A DNA stretch of 64,000 nucleotides, taken from Neobacillus piezotolerans. GTDB lineage: Bacteria; Bacillota; Bacilli; Bacillales; Cytobacillaceae. A program made the translations under genes and the position numbers. Below the pieces are notes generated by a model that saw only the letters and a list, made by a program, of their open reading frames with translations, was not told the DNA's origin and made no database searches. This document shows, in pieces, positions 24,757 to 33,523 of the stretch; within the stretch, counting starts at the first letter, position 1; every line of letters begins with the position of its first letter. The DNA lies in contig NZ_QNQT01000005.1 in assembly GCF_003362805.1 (NCBI RefSeq), forward strand, positions 62,001 to 126,000, in the 5' to 3' direction.

Positions 24757-25839
24757 ATGCCAGCAGTCATTTCAATAGCGGAAGCGCTTCCCCCCTTCCA
24801 GGTCGGGCAAGAAAGGGCAGTCGAATTTGCAAGAGAGCTGTTTTCGGAATCTTTCCAGGATATAGAACGGCTTTTAACTGTTTTTCAGAATGGCCAGATC
24901 GAGAGCAGGCGTTTTGTAAGGGATATTGATTGGTTCAGGCAAGACCGTTCCTTCAAAGAACGGAATGACGCCTATATTGAAGCATCTGTGGAACTAGGGC
25001 AGGAAGCTATAACCAGATGCCTGTCGAATGGATCGTTTTTAAAAAGGCAGGTGGAATACCAGGAAATTGACGCGCTGTTCTTTGTGTCAACAACCGGGCT
25101 GGCAACGCCGAGCATCGATGCGAGAATTATGAACAAGCTGCCTTTTTCGCCGCATACCAAACGGATTCCGATATGGGGACTTGGATGCGCGGGCGGAGCC
25201 GCCGGCCTTTCGAGGGCGTACGAATACTGCCTTGCTTTCCCGGAAGCGAAAGTACTGGTGCTCAGTGTCGAGCTTTGCAGCCTGACATTCCAAAAAAATG
25301 ACCGTTCCAAAAGCAATCTGGTCGGGATTTCCCTGTTCGCGGACGGAGTGAGTTGCGCGCTCGTGTGCGGGGATGAAGTAGTTGGACTTCATTCGGCCAG
25401 GGTGCCTGAAATAATTGCGACCCAGTCGACTCTTATGCCTGATTCACTGGACGTAATGGGATGGGATATTAAAAACGAAGGGTTGTATGTCGTTTTCTCA
25501 AGAGATATTCCTTCGATAATAGAAAATTGGCTGCAGCCGAATGTTAGCGCCTTCCTTGAGGGAGAGGGCGTCAAAATTGAGGAACTCCGTTATTTCATCG
25601 CCCATCCAGGGGGAAAGAAGGTTCTCGATGCGTATGCAGCCTCCCTTGGAATCGGCAGGGAGATGATAGATATCTCGAAGGATGTGCTAAGTGAATTCGG
25701 GAATATGTCATCAGCTACAATACTTTATGTGTTGAAACGCCATATGGAACTGAACCCGGAAGCAGGGGCGTACGGCCTGGCCGGAGCACTTGGGCCAGGA
25801 TTCAGTTCAGAGCTTCTATTGATGAGGTGGAAGGAATGA
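24757..25839 (+). CDS. bcsA: type III polyketide synthase (BpsA/BcsA)
   Basis: 361 residues, chalcone/stilbene-synthase family. Catalytic triad C144 (GLGCAGGAAGLSRA), H283 (IAHPGGKK) and N316 (EFGNMSSATI) all present. In B. subtilis, BpsA condenses long-chain acyl-CoA with malonyl-CoA into alkylpyrones, and the next gene methylates them. The ATG of MPAVISIAEALPP follows GAAGGAG; the longer upstream frame has no SD. The stop overlaps the ypbQ start (ATGA). Confidence 0.94.
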   Translation: MPAVISIAEALPPFQVGQERAVEFARELFSESFQDIERLLTVFQNGQIESRRFVRDIDWFRQDRSFKERNDAYIEASVELGQEAITRCLSNGSFLKRQVEYQEIDALFFVSTTGLATPSIDARIMNKLPFSPHTKRIPIWGLGCAGGAAGLSRAYEYCLAFPEAKVLVLSVELCSLTFQKNDRSKSNLVGISLFADGVSCALVCGDEVVGLHSARVPEIIATQSTLMPDSLDVMGWDIKNEGLYVVFSRDIPSIIENWLQPNVSAFLEGEGVKIEELRYFIAHPGGKKVLDAYAASLGIGREMIDISKDVLSEFGNMSSATILYVLKRHMELNPEAGAYGLAGALGPGFSSELLLMRWKE

Positions 25840-26408
25840 GCCTGTTCATTGCTTTTATCGGGTTTGTTATAATTCAGCGCCTTGTCGAATTAATGGTTGC
25901 CAGGAACAATGAGAAAAGAATGAAACAGGAGGGGGCGCTTGAGTTTGGCCAAGCCCATTACCCGTGGATGGTCATGATGCATGCGGCTTTCTTTTTAGCT
26001 TTCGTTCTTGAAGTATGGATTTTTAAAAAAGGCCTTTCCCCCATATGGCCCTTATTCCTCTTGCTATTTATCCTTGCTCAAGCAGGGCGCATCTGGGCTC
26101 TGTCATCGCTCGGAAAGTACTGGAATACAAAAATCATCGTCCTTCCCGGGGCAGCTATTGTTAAAAGAGGCCCATACAAATTCATCCGCCATCCTAACTA
26201 TGCCATTGTCACCCTGGAACTCCTTGTGATTCCGTTGCTGTTTCAGGCATATATAACTGCGGCCCTTTTTGCCGTCTTGAATGCGATCATGCTTTCTGTC
26301 CGCATTCCCGCCGAGGAAGAGGCGTTAAGAAACCTCTCGGAATACGGAAAAATAATAGATGGCAGCAACCGGTTCGTACCGCAAATGTTAAAGAAAATTG
26401 ACAAATAG
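25836..26408 (+). CDS. ypbQ: isoprenylcysteine methyltransferase-like BpsB (YpbQ)
   Basis: 190 residues, about five membrane helices. The ICMT-family signature KRGPYKFIRHPNYAIVTLEL is followed by RIPAEEEALRNLSEYG. It is known in B. subtilis as BpsB, which O-methylates the alkylpyrones made by BpsA. The ATG lies inside the bcsA stop (ATGA), served by GGAAGGA, so the two are coupled. The product is likely a membrane-associated lipid of unknown role. Confidence 0.92.
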   Translation: MSLFIAFIGFVIIQRLVELMVARNNEKRMKQEGALEFGQAHYPWMVMMHAAFFLAFVLEVWIFKKGLSPIWPLFLLLFILAQAGRIWALSSLGKYWNTKIIVLPGAAIVKRGPYKFIRHPNYAIVTLELLVIPLLFQAYITAALFAVLNAIMLSVRIPAEEEALRNLSEYGKIIDGSNRFVPQMLKKIDK

Positions 26409-26418
26409 TCTTTTCGTA

Positions 26419-26447
26419 TTGAAAATGATTATCAAACATGTTACACT
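26419..26447 (+). promoter_or_regulatory. promoter of Fur-controlled micro-gene
   Basis: TTGAAA-N17-TACACT, sigma-A type, overlapping the first Fur box at the -35. Confidence 0.7.
26420..26434. promoter_or_regulatory. Fur box 1
   Basis: TGAAAATGATTATCA matches the 7-1-7 Fur consensus TGATAAT-N-ATTATCA with one mismatch. Confidence 0.85.
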
Positions 26448-26458
26448 TTCTTTGGAAA

Positions 26459-26473
26459 TGAAAATCATTCTCA
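26459..26473. promoter_or_regulatory. Fur box 2
   Basis: TGAAAATCATTCTCA, two mismatches to the 7-1-7 consensus, just after the expected transcription start. Confidence 0.7.
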
Positions 26474-26491
26474 TCAGGGAAGGTGTTACAT

Positions 26492-26581
26492 ATGGCGCTT
26501 GTTTTTGTCGGAGGAACCGTAATTGTTTATGCGGCGGTAATGAAGCATGTATTAAGCCATGTTGCCAGGCCAACTAGATAA
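26492..26581 (+). CDS. 29-residue Fur-regulated membrane micro-protein
   Basis: MALVFVGGTVIVYAAVMKHV then LSHVARPTR: one short hydrophobic segment (residues 2-17) followed by a basic tail with two histidines four residues apart. SD AAGGTG nine bases before the ATG. It has its own promoter between two Fur boxes and a terminator, so it is a complete iron-responsive transcription unit of about 180 nt. It recalls the small Fur-regulated proteins FbpA/B/C of B. subtilis in size and charge, but I cannot claim homology. Confidence 0.75.
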   Translation: MALVFVGGTVIVYAAVMKHVLSHVARPTR

Positions 26582-26608
26582 TGATGAATCTTATATACGA
26601 TTTTAATT

Positions 26609-26634
26609 AAAACCAGGGATCCTCCTGGTTTTTT
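26609..26634 (+). terminator. terminator of Fur micro-gene
   Basis: AAAACCAGG/CCTGGTTTT, six-base loop, T-run. Confidence 0.93.
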
Positions 26635-26734
26635 GCTTTATATATGGTGGAAATAGTAACTTCTTTATGGGAAATGAAAGAATTTTCGTATAAAATGAAA
26701 AGGATATTATTTTATTCGAAGGGGAATTTTTTTC

Positions 26735-29700
26735 ATGGTTCAGGCAGAAATGGAGCGCATATCAGAAAGTAGACTTAAAGGCGTCATCTCCGGGCTTTAT
26801 GATTATTTTGAAAAAAATGGGGATTTGGAATCAGCCCATAAAGTAAAGCAGCTAGGGTGGAAATACGGAGCGAAGGAGCAGGCAATCGCCTTCTGCGGGC
26901 ACTTTTCAGCTGGAAAATCCTCATTGATAAACAGAATTGCGGGCGAAGATATCCTTCCTTCAAGCCCAATTCCGACAAGCGCGAATCTTGTCAAAGTGAA
27001 ATCGGGGGAGGAATATGCCAAGGTTTTTTTCAAAAAGGACATTCCTTGGCTTTATTTGCCGCCGTATGACTATGAAGCGGTAAAGAGCCATTGCCTTGAC
27101 GGCGACGAAATCGAGGAGATTGAAATTAGCCGGCAGGGTTCCTCTCTACCTGAAAATACGGTCATCCTTGATACTCCGGGAATCGATTCAGCCGACGATG
27201 CGCACAGGATTGCGACCGAATCCGCTATCCATCTCGCGGATCTCGTTTTTTATGTCATGGATTACAACCATGTCCAATCCGAAGTGAATTTCCTTTTTAC
27301 AAAAGAGCTTCAGGACGCGGGCAAGGAGGTATACCTTGTAGTCAACCAAATTGACAAGCACAGGGAAGACGAACTAAGTTTTCTTGATTTTAAGGAAAGT
27401 GTTGAAGCATCCTTCCGTTCCTGGGGAGTAAGCCCTGCCGGAATTTTTTATACATCTCTGAAAAAACCGTCCCACAAGGAAAACCAGTACTCCGACCTGG
27501 AAAAGTTAATCCATACAAAGCTGGGAAGCGGTTGGAATCTGCTGGAAGACTCGACCCTGGCCTCATTGGGTAAAATCGCGCAGGATTATATCCTGAATCT
27601 GTCCTTGAGCCAGGAGGAGGAACGGGCGAGGCTTAACGAACTCCTTGCGGCGAACCCGTTTGGCGCTGAAGATTCGCTGGAGGAAAGGAGCCGCCAGATT
27701 AATGAAGAGCTTTCCCGGCTTGAGGATTCCGCCGAACAAGCATTGCGGGAACTGGATGAAAAAGCGGGGCAAATACTCAACAACGCTTATCTGATGCCGT
27801 TTGAAACAAGGGAGCTCGCGAATGCGTATCTAGAATCTGAGCAGCCGGGCTTTAAAGTCGGTTTCCTATTCACCGCGGGAAAAACAACCGCCGAAAAAAA
27901 GTCGCGCAGGGATACGTTTCTCGAAGCGGTGAGTGAAAAGACGAAACAACAGGCAGAATGGCACATCCGGGATCTATTGCTCGGCCTTTTAAAGGAAAAG
28001 GGAATAAGGGACGCCCAGCTTGAAGGGATGGCTAGAAACTTTTCGATTCCCGTCTCAATCGAGTTGCTCGAGAAACCGCTTAAGAAGGGAGCTCTTCTTT
28101 CAGGCGATTATTTGCTGACATATACGGATGAGCTGTCGGCTGAAATAAAGAAAGCGGCAAGGGACAGGATTTTCGAATTTAACAAAGAATATAGCAAGGC
28201 AATTCGCGGCATGGCGGAAAAGCTTGCGGACGGTGAAAAGCGTGAACTTGAACTCCTCGCAGAGGCCAAGAGTGCAAGAATAAGGCTGTCGGAGATGGAT
28301 GCGGATTGTGAGGCCGCGAAAAACGAACTTGACACAATCATTGGACACACCCAGGAAATAGGACCGGAATTGCCGGAATGGCTTTTCCGCCGGGAGGATG
28401 AAAATGTCAAGATTATCCGCGGTGAAAGTTTTGCAAAAGCCGCCACAATCGAAAACGAGTTCCGGGAAATCCGGCAAGGGACACCGAAAAAGCTTGAAAC
28501 CCAGGCTGAAACCGGGGAAGCAATCGCTTTAAGGCTTAGGGATGCCGCTCAAATTATCGAAACGCTTCCCGGTTTTGCCCATATGGCGGGCGAGCTGCGC
28601 GAAAAAGCCGGCAAGCTTGAGAAAAGTTCTTACACTGTCGCTCTTTTCGGGGCATTCAGCGCCGGGAAATCATCTTTTGCCAATGCGCTAATCGGCGGGA
28701 ATATTTTGCCGGTTTCCCCGAATCCGACGACCGCTTCGATATGCAGGATCAAACCTGTGGACAATGAACATCCGCACGGCACGGTCGTTGTAAAAATGAA
28801 GGAGCCGGACAGCCTTCTCGCCGATGTCAACAAAGCACTGAAGTTTTTTTCTGGAAAGGCCGCTTCCCTGGAAGAAGCGCTCGATAAAACGAGGGAACTT
28901 GAGAAAAGGCCATTCCAGGGCGAAACAGCCGAGAAAGCGAACCTTTCTTTCCTGAACGCTTTTGAGAATGGATATTCGGCAGCCAGGGAGAACCTTGGAA
29001 CAAAAATTTACGCTGGCATGGCCGATTTCGCCGATTTTGTCGCGAAAGAAGAGAAATCATGTTTCGCGGAGTGGATCGATTTGTATTACGATTGCCCGCT
29101 GACACGGATGGGAATCAGCCTCGTAGATACCCCGGGGGCGGACTCGATTAATGCGAGGCACACGGGGGTTGCTTTCAATTATATTAAAAACGCGGACGCC
29201 ATCCTGTTCGTCACCTACTACAATCATGCGTTCTCAAGGGCCGACCGTGAATTTCTTATTCAGCTTGGAAGGGTTAAGGAAGTATTCGAACTTGATAAAA
29301 TGTTCTTTATCGTTAATGCCATCGACCTTGCGAAGGATGAAGAAGAAAAGGAACTTGTCCTCAATTATGTGAAGGGGCAGCTCGCTAACTATGGGGTCAG
29401 AAATCCATCCTTGCATCCACTATCCTCGCTTTTAGCCTTAAAGGAAAAGATGGATGGCGATGTTAGCGCCGTTTCAGGTATTTCGGGCTTTGAAGAGCCG
29501 TTCTTCCGTTTTATCAACGAGGGGCTTGCGAGCATGGCGGCCGCCTCCGCGATAAAGGATCTTGAGCATGCCGCAAAAAGGGTGTCCTCTCTTGTTGCTT
29601 CAGCGAAGGATGCCGTTTCCAACGCGGAAGCACGGAGACGACAGCTTAAGGAATTGAAATCGGAAGCATCTTCGTTTATTTTCGCACAAACTTCCGGTCC

Positions 29701-30385
29701 GCTCGAACAACGGATTTCCCAGGAGGTGCAGGAGCTTGTACATTACTGCAAGCAAAGAGTCTTCCTCAGGTTCGGCGACTTTTTCCGCGAGTCCTTTAAT
29801 CCCTCCGTGCTAAACAGTGGAAGCCGTAATATAAAAAAATCGCTTGATGGGGCCCTTGGCGACCTCCTTGACAGCCTTGGCCACGACCTGGGGCAGGAAA
29901 TGAGGGCGACCGCGCTACGTATTGAAAAGTTCACTGCCAGGGCGGTTTCCGATTTCCGCGAGGGACTCGTGAAAGACCTTTCGGAAATGTGTGAAGGAAT
30001 CAGCTTTTCAGGTTTCGATTTTCCAAAACCACGGGGAATCGAGTTTCCGGCTGGATTGTCCGATTTAGACAGGTCTAAATTTTCAAAGCAGCTGGCACTG
30101 TTTAAAAATCCAAAGGATTTCTTTGAAAAGAACGGTAAAAAAGTGATGCAGGAACAACTAGAGGCGGCTCTTAGCCCTGGGGCGGACAGTTATCTTAGCA
30201 GCCAGTCCGAAAGACTCGATGTTTACGGAAGATCTCTTGCGGGACAGCTTTTCGATTCAATAGCGGAAAACCTTCGCATGCAGGTTGAAAACCATTTCAC
30301 CGCAATGTTTGAAGTTTTGGATGGCGGAATCGACGCGGACAGGCTCGAGGAGTCTTTAAAGCAGCTTCAGTCGCTCAGCAAATAA
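26735..30385 (+). CDS. dynA: bacterial dynamin DynA (double dynamin, YpbR)
   Basis: 1,216 residues with two complete dynamin-like GTPase units in tandem, the hallmark of DynA in Bacillus (1,193 in B. subtilis). First unit: P-loop GHFSAGKSS (K61), switch motif DTPGIDSAD, NQIDKH. Second unit: GAFSAGKSSFANALIG (K645), DTPGADSIN, VNAIDLAKD. Each GTPase head is followed by long helical stalk segments. DynA tethers and fuses membranes and is linked to membrane repair and phage tolerance. The ATG lies 35 bases after GAAGGGG-type sequence. Follows bcsA-ypbQ as in B. subtilis. Confidence 0.96.
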   Translation: MVQAEMERISESRLKGVISGLYDYFEKNGDLESAHKVKQLGWKYGAKEQAIAFCGHFSAGKSSLINRIAGEDILPSSPIPTSANLVKVKSGEEYAKVFFKKDIPWLYLPPYDYEAVKSHCLDGDEIEEIEISRQGSSLPENTVILDTPGIDSADDAHRIATESAIHLADLVFYVMDYNHVQSEVNFLFTKELQDAGKEVYLVVNQIDKHREDELSFLDFKESVEASFRSWGVSPAGIFYTSLKKPSHKENQYSDLEKLIHTKLGSGWNLLEDSTLASLGKIAQDYILNLSLSQEEERARLNELLAANPFGAEDSLEERSRQINEELSRLEDSAEQALRELDEKAGQILNNAYLMPFETRELANAYLESEQPGFKVGFLFTAGKTTAEKKSRRDTFLEAVSEKTKQQAEWHIRDLLLGLLKEKGIRDAQLEGMARNFSIPVSIELLEKPLKKGALLSGDYLLTYTDELSAEIKKAARDRIFEFNKEYSKAIRGMAEKLADGEKRELELLAEAKSARIRLSEMDADCEAAKNELDTIIGHTQEIGPELPEWLFRREDENVKIIRGESFAKAATIENEFREIRQGTPKKLETQAETGEAIALRLRDAAQIIETLPGFAHMAGELREKAGKLEKSSYTVALFGAFSAGKSSFANALIGGNILPVSPNPTTASICRIKPVDNEHPHGTVVVKMKEPDSLLADVNKALKFFSGKAASLEEALDKTRELEKRPFQGETAEKANLSFLNAFENGYSAARENLGTKIYAGMADFADFVAKEEKSCFAEWIDLYYDCPLTRMGISLVDTPGADSINARHTGVAFNYIKNADAILFVTYYNHAFSRADREFLIQLGRVKEVFELDKMFFIVNAIDLAKDEEEKELVLNYVKGQLANYGVRNPSLHPLSSLLALKEKMDGDVSAVSGISGFEEPFFRFINEGLASMAAASAIKDLEHAAKRVSSLVASAKDAVSNAEARRRQLKELKSEASSFIFAQTSGPLEQRISQEVQELVHYCKQRVFLRFGDFFRESFNPSVLNSGSRNIKKSLDGALGDLLDSLGHDLGQEMRATALRIEKFTARAVSDFREGLVKDLSEMCEGISFSGFDFPKPRGIEFPAGLSDLDRSKFSKQLALFKNPKDFFEKNGKKVMQEQLEAALSPGADSYLSSQSERLDVYGRSLAGQLFDSIAENLRMQVENHFTAMFEVLDGGIDADRLEESLKQLQSLSK

Positions 30386-30408
30386 ATCAACTATTTTCAT
30401 AGGTTTTA

Positions 30409-30496
30409 TGCTATAATATAGACAGGATTTTTTCAGGAAAATGCCTGTCTGCTAACAAAACCTAAAATTTCAAGGCGCATTTCTGCACCTTTTTTT
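30409..30496 (+). ncRNA. promoter and short terminated leader before ypcP
   Basis: Extended -10 (TG-C-TATAAT), then a GACAGG/CCTGTC hairpin at the presumed 5' end and a terminator-like stem AAGGCGCA / TGCACCTT with seven T. The ypcP SD (GGAGGATATT) begins right after the T-run. Predicted terminated product is about 73 nt. Confidence 0.5.
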
Positions 30497-30512
30497 ATGG
30501 AGGATATTATTG

Positions 30513-31406
30513 ATGGATAACAAAAAGGATTCGTTGATGCTCATTGACGGCATGGCGCTTTTGTTCAGGGCTTTTTACGCCACAGCCGTGTCTGGCCAGT
30601 TCATGATCAATGCCAAAGGGATGCCGACGAATGCGGTCCATGGGTTCCTTAAACATATGCTGGCCGCCGTTTCGGAATTTTCCCCATCCCATCTTGCCGT
30701 TTGCTGGGATATGGGGAGCAAGACATTCCGCACCGAACTTTTCGATAGCTACAAGGCGAACCGGGGGGAAGCGCCTGTCGAATTGATTCCCCAGTTCGAT
30801 TTGGCGAAGGAGGTTGTGAGCGCCTTTGACATTCCGAACATCGGCCTCGCGGGCTATGAAGCGGATGACTGCATCGGAACCATCGCAAGGCAGCTTGGCG
30901 GTTCAATGCCCATTTCGATCTTGACAGGCGACCGCGACATCCTTCAATTGCTTGATGACGCAGTGACGGTTATTTTGCTTAAGAAAGGGTTCGGCAATTA
31001 TCAGGTCCATACCCCGGGATCCTTTTTTGAAGAATGCGGATTGATACCTAGGCAAATGATTGACCTAAAGGCGCTCATGGGCGACCCGAGCGATAATTAT
31101 CCGGGAGTCAAGGGCATTGGTGAAAAAACGGCGTTGAAGCTATTAAAGGAGCATGGCCATATCGAAGGCATTCTTGAAAACCTCGAGCTGCTTTCCAAAT
31201 CCCATAGGTCGAAAATCGAACAGGACCTCGAAATGCTCCACCTGTCAAGGAAACTTGCGGAAATCCATTGCAGCGTACCGGTTGATTGTGACTTGGAAGC
31301 CGCCGTATTTTCTCCCGATAGGGAAAAAGTTGAATCGATGCTCTTGGATACCGGCCTAAGGGGAATCGCACGAATGGTTCCTTTTCGTTCCGAAGTTGTT
31401 TTTTAA
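30513..31406 (+). CDS. ypcP: 5'-3' exonuclease YpcP (Pol I N-domain-like)
   Basis: 298 residues, FEN/5'-exonuclease family without a polymerase domain. Motifs: DGMALLFRAFYA with the first metal aspartate, CWDMGSKTFR, GYEADDCIGTIA, TGDRDILQLLD, and the H3TH part LMGDPSDNYPGVKGIGEKTA. Such stand-alone enzymes are known in Firmicutes and help remove Okazaki primers. The ATG follows GGAGGATATTATTG; a TTG one codon upstream is also possible. It is not a truncated polA: the length equals that of YpcP. Confidence 0.94.
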   Translation: MDNKKDSLMLIDGMALLFRAFYATAVSGQFMINAKGMPTNAVHGFLKHMLAAVSEFSPSHLAVCWDMGSKTFRTELFDSYKANRGEAPVELIPQFDLAKEVVSAFDIPNIGLAGYEADDCIGTIARQLGGSMPISILTGDRDILQLLDDAVTVILLKKGFGNYQVHTPGSFFEECGLIPRQMIDLKALMGDPSDNYPGVKGIGEKTALKLLKEHGHIEGILENLELLSKSHRSKIEQDLEMLHLSRKLAEIHCSVPVDCDLEAAVFSPDREKVESMLLDTGLRGIARMVPFRSEVVF

Positions 31407-31504
31407 TTACGTAAAGCCAGAATACGAAAGACTGCCCGTTTCCGATAAGGAGCGGGCATTGTTTATGGGCGGGGAAGTAACTCATAGCAGTTGCTTCCCT
31501 CCAG

Positions 31505-31541
31505 TCCTGTCGAGCGCTAAACGGGCGCTTGCGCTTTTCTA
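31505..31541. repeat. dispersed intergenic repeat, copy B
   Basis: CGAGCGCTAAACGGGCGCTT followed by GCGCTTTTCT; the same core as copy A at 2389-2430. It lies immediately behind the sspL stop and may also form its 3' hairpin. Confidence 0.65.
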
Positions 31542-31542
31542 G

Positions 31543-31683
31543 CTACCGGCGGGTATTGCTTTTTTTTGCCCTTTCTTCTAGTTCACTTTTTGGGTCGGGT
31601 GTGCGAGTCGCATCCTGTCCAAATCCTTGTGGATTCACGCCTGGGGCTTTTGTCCCCCTGTTGTTGCCGTCATTTTTGCTCAT
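31543..31683 (-). CDS. sspL: small acid-soluble spore protein L
   Basis: 46 residues. The C-terminal block DPKSELEERAKKSNTRR is almost identical to the end of B. subtilis SspL (DPKTELEERAKKSNTKR), and VNPQGFGQDATRTP corresponds to its middle part. A spore-core minor SASP. Excellent SD (AGGAGGTGA) five bases before ATG. Transcribed towards ypcP. Confidence 0.92.
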   Translation of the reverse strand: MSKNDGNNRGTKAPGVNPQGFGQDATRTPDPKSELEERAKKSNTRR

Positions 31684-31763
31684 TTCGTCACCTCCTGTTT
31701 TCTTAGTATCCCCTCAGGGAATAATAAAAAACACGTGTTAACTTTCGAGAAGGGGTGAAGGAA

Positions 31764-32255
31764 TTGAACAAGGGAGTCATTGTTTCATTATTAAGCATTG
31801 GGCTCGCCCAGGGCCTAAAAATACCGATCCACTATGTAAAAGAAAAGGAGTGGCGCCCGGAGCTGTTTTTCCAGACGGGAGGCATGCCGAGCTCCCACTC
31901 GGCCGGAGTTTCATCCCTGACAACTTTCATTGCGCTTAAAAGGGGAGTTCCGACTGCCGATTTCGCGCTATCCCTCGTATACGGGCTAATCGTCATGTAC
32001 GATGCCCAGGGAATCAGGAGGCAGACCGGGGAACTGACTCTGAAAGTAAATTCGTTGGATGAACTAATCGATAAAATACACCATGACGAATCAACGGTAG
32101 AGTTTGAGGAAAAAACGCCAAAAAGGCTGAAGGAAATGCTGGGGCACAAACCCGAGGAAGTACTCGGAGGAGCGCTTTTGGGGCTTTTGGCAGGTTACAT
32201 CGGACATCTTTTGACAAAAAATGATAGCAAAACGTCTGGTTTTACAGTAAACTAA
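31764..32255 (+). CDS. divergent PAP2-family membrane protein (DUF212, YuiD-like)
   Basis: 163 residues. The DUF212 signature FFQTGGMPSSHSAGVSSLT near 35-53 resembles the PAP2 phosphatase motif, and VMYDAQGIRRQTGE follows, both typical of the YuiD group; about four membrane helices. Biochemical activity is not established. Start: TTG with AGGGGTGA upstream; a GTG nine bases earlier overlaps that SD. Divergent from sspL. Confidence 0.88.
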   Translation: MNKGVIVSLLSIGLAQGLKIPIHYVKEKEWRPELFFQTGGMPSSHSAGVSSLTTFIALKRGVPTADFALSLVYGLIVMYDAQGIRRQTGELTLKVNSLDELIDKIHHDESTVEFEEKTPKRLKEMLGHKPEEVLGGALLGLLAGYIGHLLTKNDSKTSGFTVN

Positions 32256-32300
32256 AAACAGAATATATGTTTGTAAAATCAGGAAGGATGGGTCATAAAG

Positions 32301-32570
32301 GTGCAGACGGTCGACCTTTACCTGCAGGATTTGAAGGCGAAAGGCTTTCAATTGCAGGAAGATGCCATTGGTTTCATTTACTTCGGCAAGCATTATACAA
32401 ACGCCCCAGATGAGGTGGCGATTGCCGCGATTGAGCTGACGCTGAAAGCCCAAATCGGGTTCGAAGGCAGCTTCTATGTTTCTCTATTGGAAACGCTTGT
32501 TTCCAATCAAATTCATACAAGGCAGGCTGCCCTTGACTATGTAAAAGAACAGGGACTGCTATTCCTTTAA
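32301..32570 (+). CDS. small conserved protein, 89 residues (possibly DUF6123)
   Basis: Soluble mixed alpha/beta protein: VDLYLQDLKAKGFQLQED, GFIYFGKHYTNAPDEV, then two helices. GTG start with AAAG before it; an SD AGGAAGG stands 14 bases away. I recall similar Bacillus proteins grouped as DUF6123 but cannot verify it. Function unknown. A terminator follows. Confidence 0.7.
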   Translation: MQTVDLYLQDLKAKGFQLQEDAIGFIYFGKHYTNAPDEVAIAAIELTLKAQIGFEGSFYVSLLETLVSNQIHTRQAALDYVKEQGLLFL

Positions 32571-32574
32571 GAGG

Positions 32575-32604
32575 AAAAAAAGCCGGGCTATGCACCCGGC
32601 TTTT
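32575..32604. terminator. bidirectional terminator
   Basis: AAAAGCCGGG / CCCGGCTTTT with 7-nt loop; serves the 89-residue ORF and the convergent EamA gene. Confidence 0.93.
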
Positions 32605-33523
32605 CAACATTCAGTGGGATTTCCATAAGTTTTTTTTGGCGGGGGGGCAGTTCCGAGATAACCATTCCCAAGAAAATGAACAGGCATCCCGCGAGTGCCG
32701 AAATGGTAAGGATATCACCTGCCCAAAAGTATCCCGCTCCAGCGGCAAAAACCGGTTCCATCGCGAATATGAGTGCAACCCTTGTAGCCGATGTATGTTT
32801 CTGGAAGGCAGTTTGGGCTAAAAAAGCGATCGCTGTCGCGAAAAGTGATGTAACAAGGAGTGCAATCAAGACCTCGCTTGAAAAAATAATCTCGGGCTGG
32901 AACGCTTTTTGCCAGTTTTCAAAAAATAATGCCGAAACAGAAGACAGGATTCCAACAGTTGCAATTTGGACAATTGTAAGTAGAAGGGAAGGGTACAGGC
33001 TGCTGTATTTTCCAGTAAACAAAATATGCAAGGCGAAGCCGATAGCGCAAATAAAGACGAGGCCATCCCCCTTATTTAACGGAGAAACTCCTGTCATTGT
33101 CAGGAGGAACAATCCTACTGTCGCCACCAATACTCCTATTACAGCATTCCTTCCGGGCTGCTGTTTCATAAGCAGGAAAGAAAAGAGCGGGACAAGGACC
33201 ACGCTCAGCCCGGTGATAAATCCGGCTTTTGAGGAAGTTGTATACAAAAGCCCGGCGGTTTGTGACGCATAGCCGACAAAAAGGAACAGGCCGAGAAACG
33301 CGCCTGATAGGATTAGACGCGGGGTCACCAGGGATAGTTGTTTCCGGTCAGCAAGCAGAAGCCATATGGCAAGCAAAAGCGCCGCTGTGAGGAAACGGAC
33401 ACCGTTGAATGAAAAAGGCTCCAGGGAGCTAATGGCGTTTTGGATCATCACGAATGTTATGCCCCAAATGAACGTTACGAAAAGCAAAACGGAGTCAGCG
33501 AGAATATGGCGGCTCCTATTCAT
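32588..33523 (-). CDS. EamA/DMT-family transporter
   Basis: 311 residues, ten hydrophobic segments, duplicated EamA domain. N-terminal LLFVTFIWGITFVMIQNA with the usual W-G pair, and FAMEPVFAAGAGYFWAGDIL in the second repeat. Exporter of unknown metabolites; a second DMT protein lies at 19.9 kb. The start lies inside the end of the preceding RNase H-like gene (eight-base overlap), so the two are coupled. Confidence 0.92.
   Translation of the reverse strand: MNRSRHILADSVLLFVTFIWGITFVMIQNAISSLEPFSFNGVRFLTAALLLAIWLLLADRKQLSLVTPRLILSGAFLGLFLFVGYASQTAGLLYTTSSKAGFITGLSVVLVPLFSFLLMKQQPGRNAVIGVLVATVGLFLLTMTGVSPLNKGDGLVFICAIGFALHILFTGKYSSLYPSLLLTIVQIATVGILSSVSALFFENWQKAFQPEIIFSSEVLIALLVTSLFATAIAFLAQTAFQKHTSATRVALIFAMEPVFAAGAGYFWAGDILTISALAGCLFIFLGMVISELPPRQKKLMEIPLNVEKPGA

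Noticed and set aside
30513-31406. ypcP as a truncated DNA polymerase I
   Set aside because: Length and closing residues fit the stand-alone YpcP exonuclease and no polymerase remnant follows.
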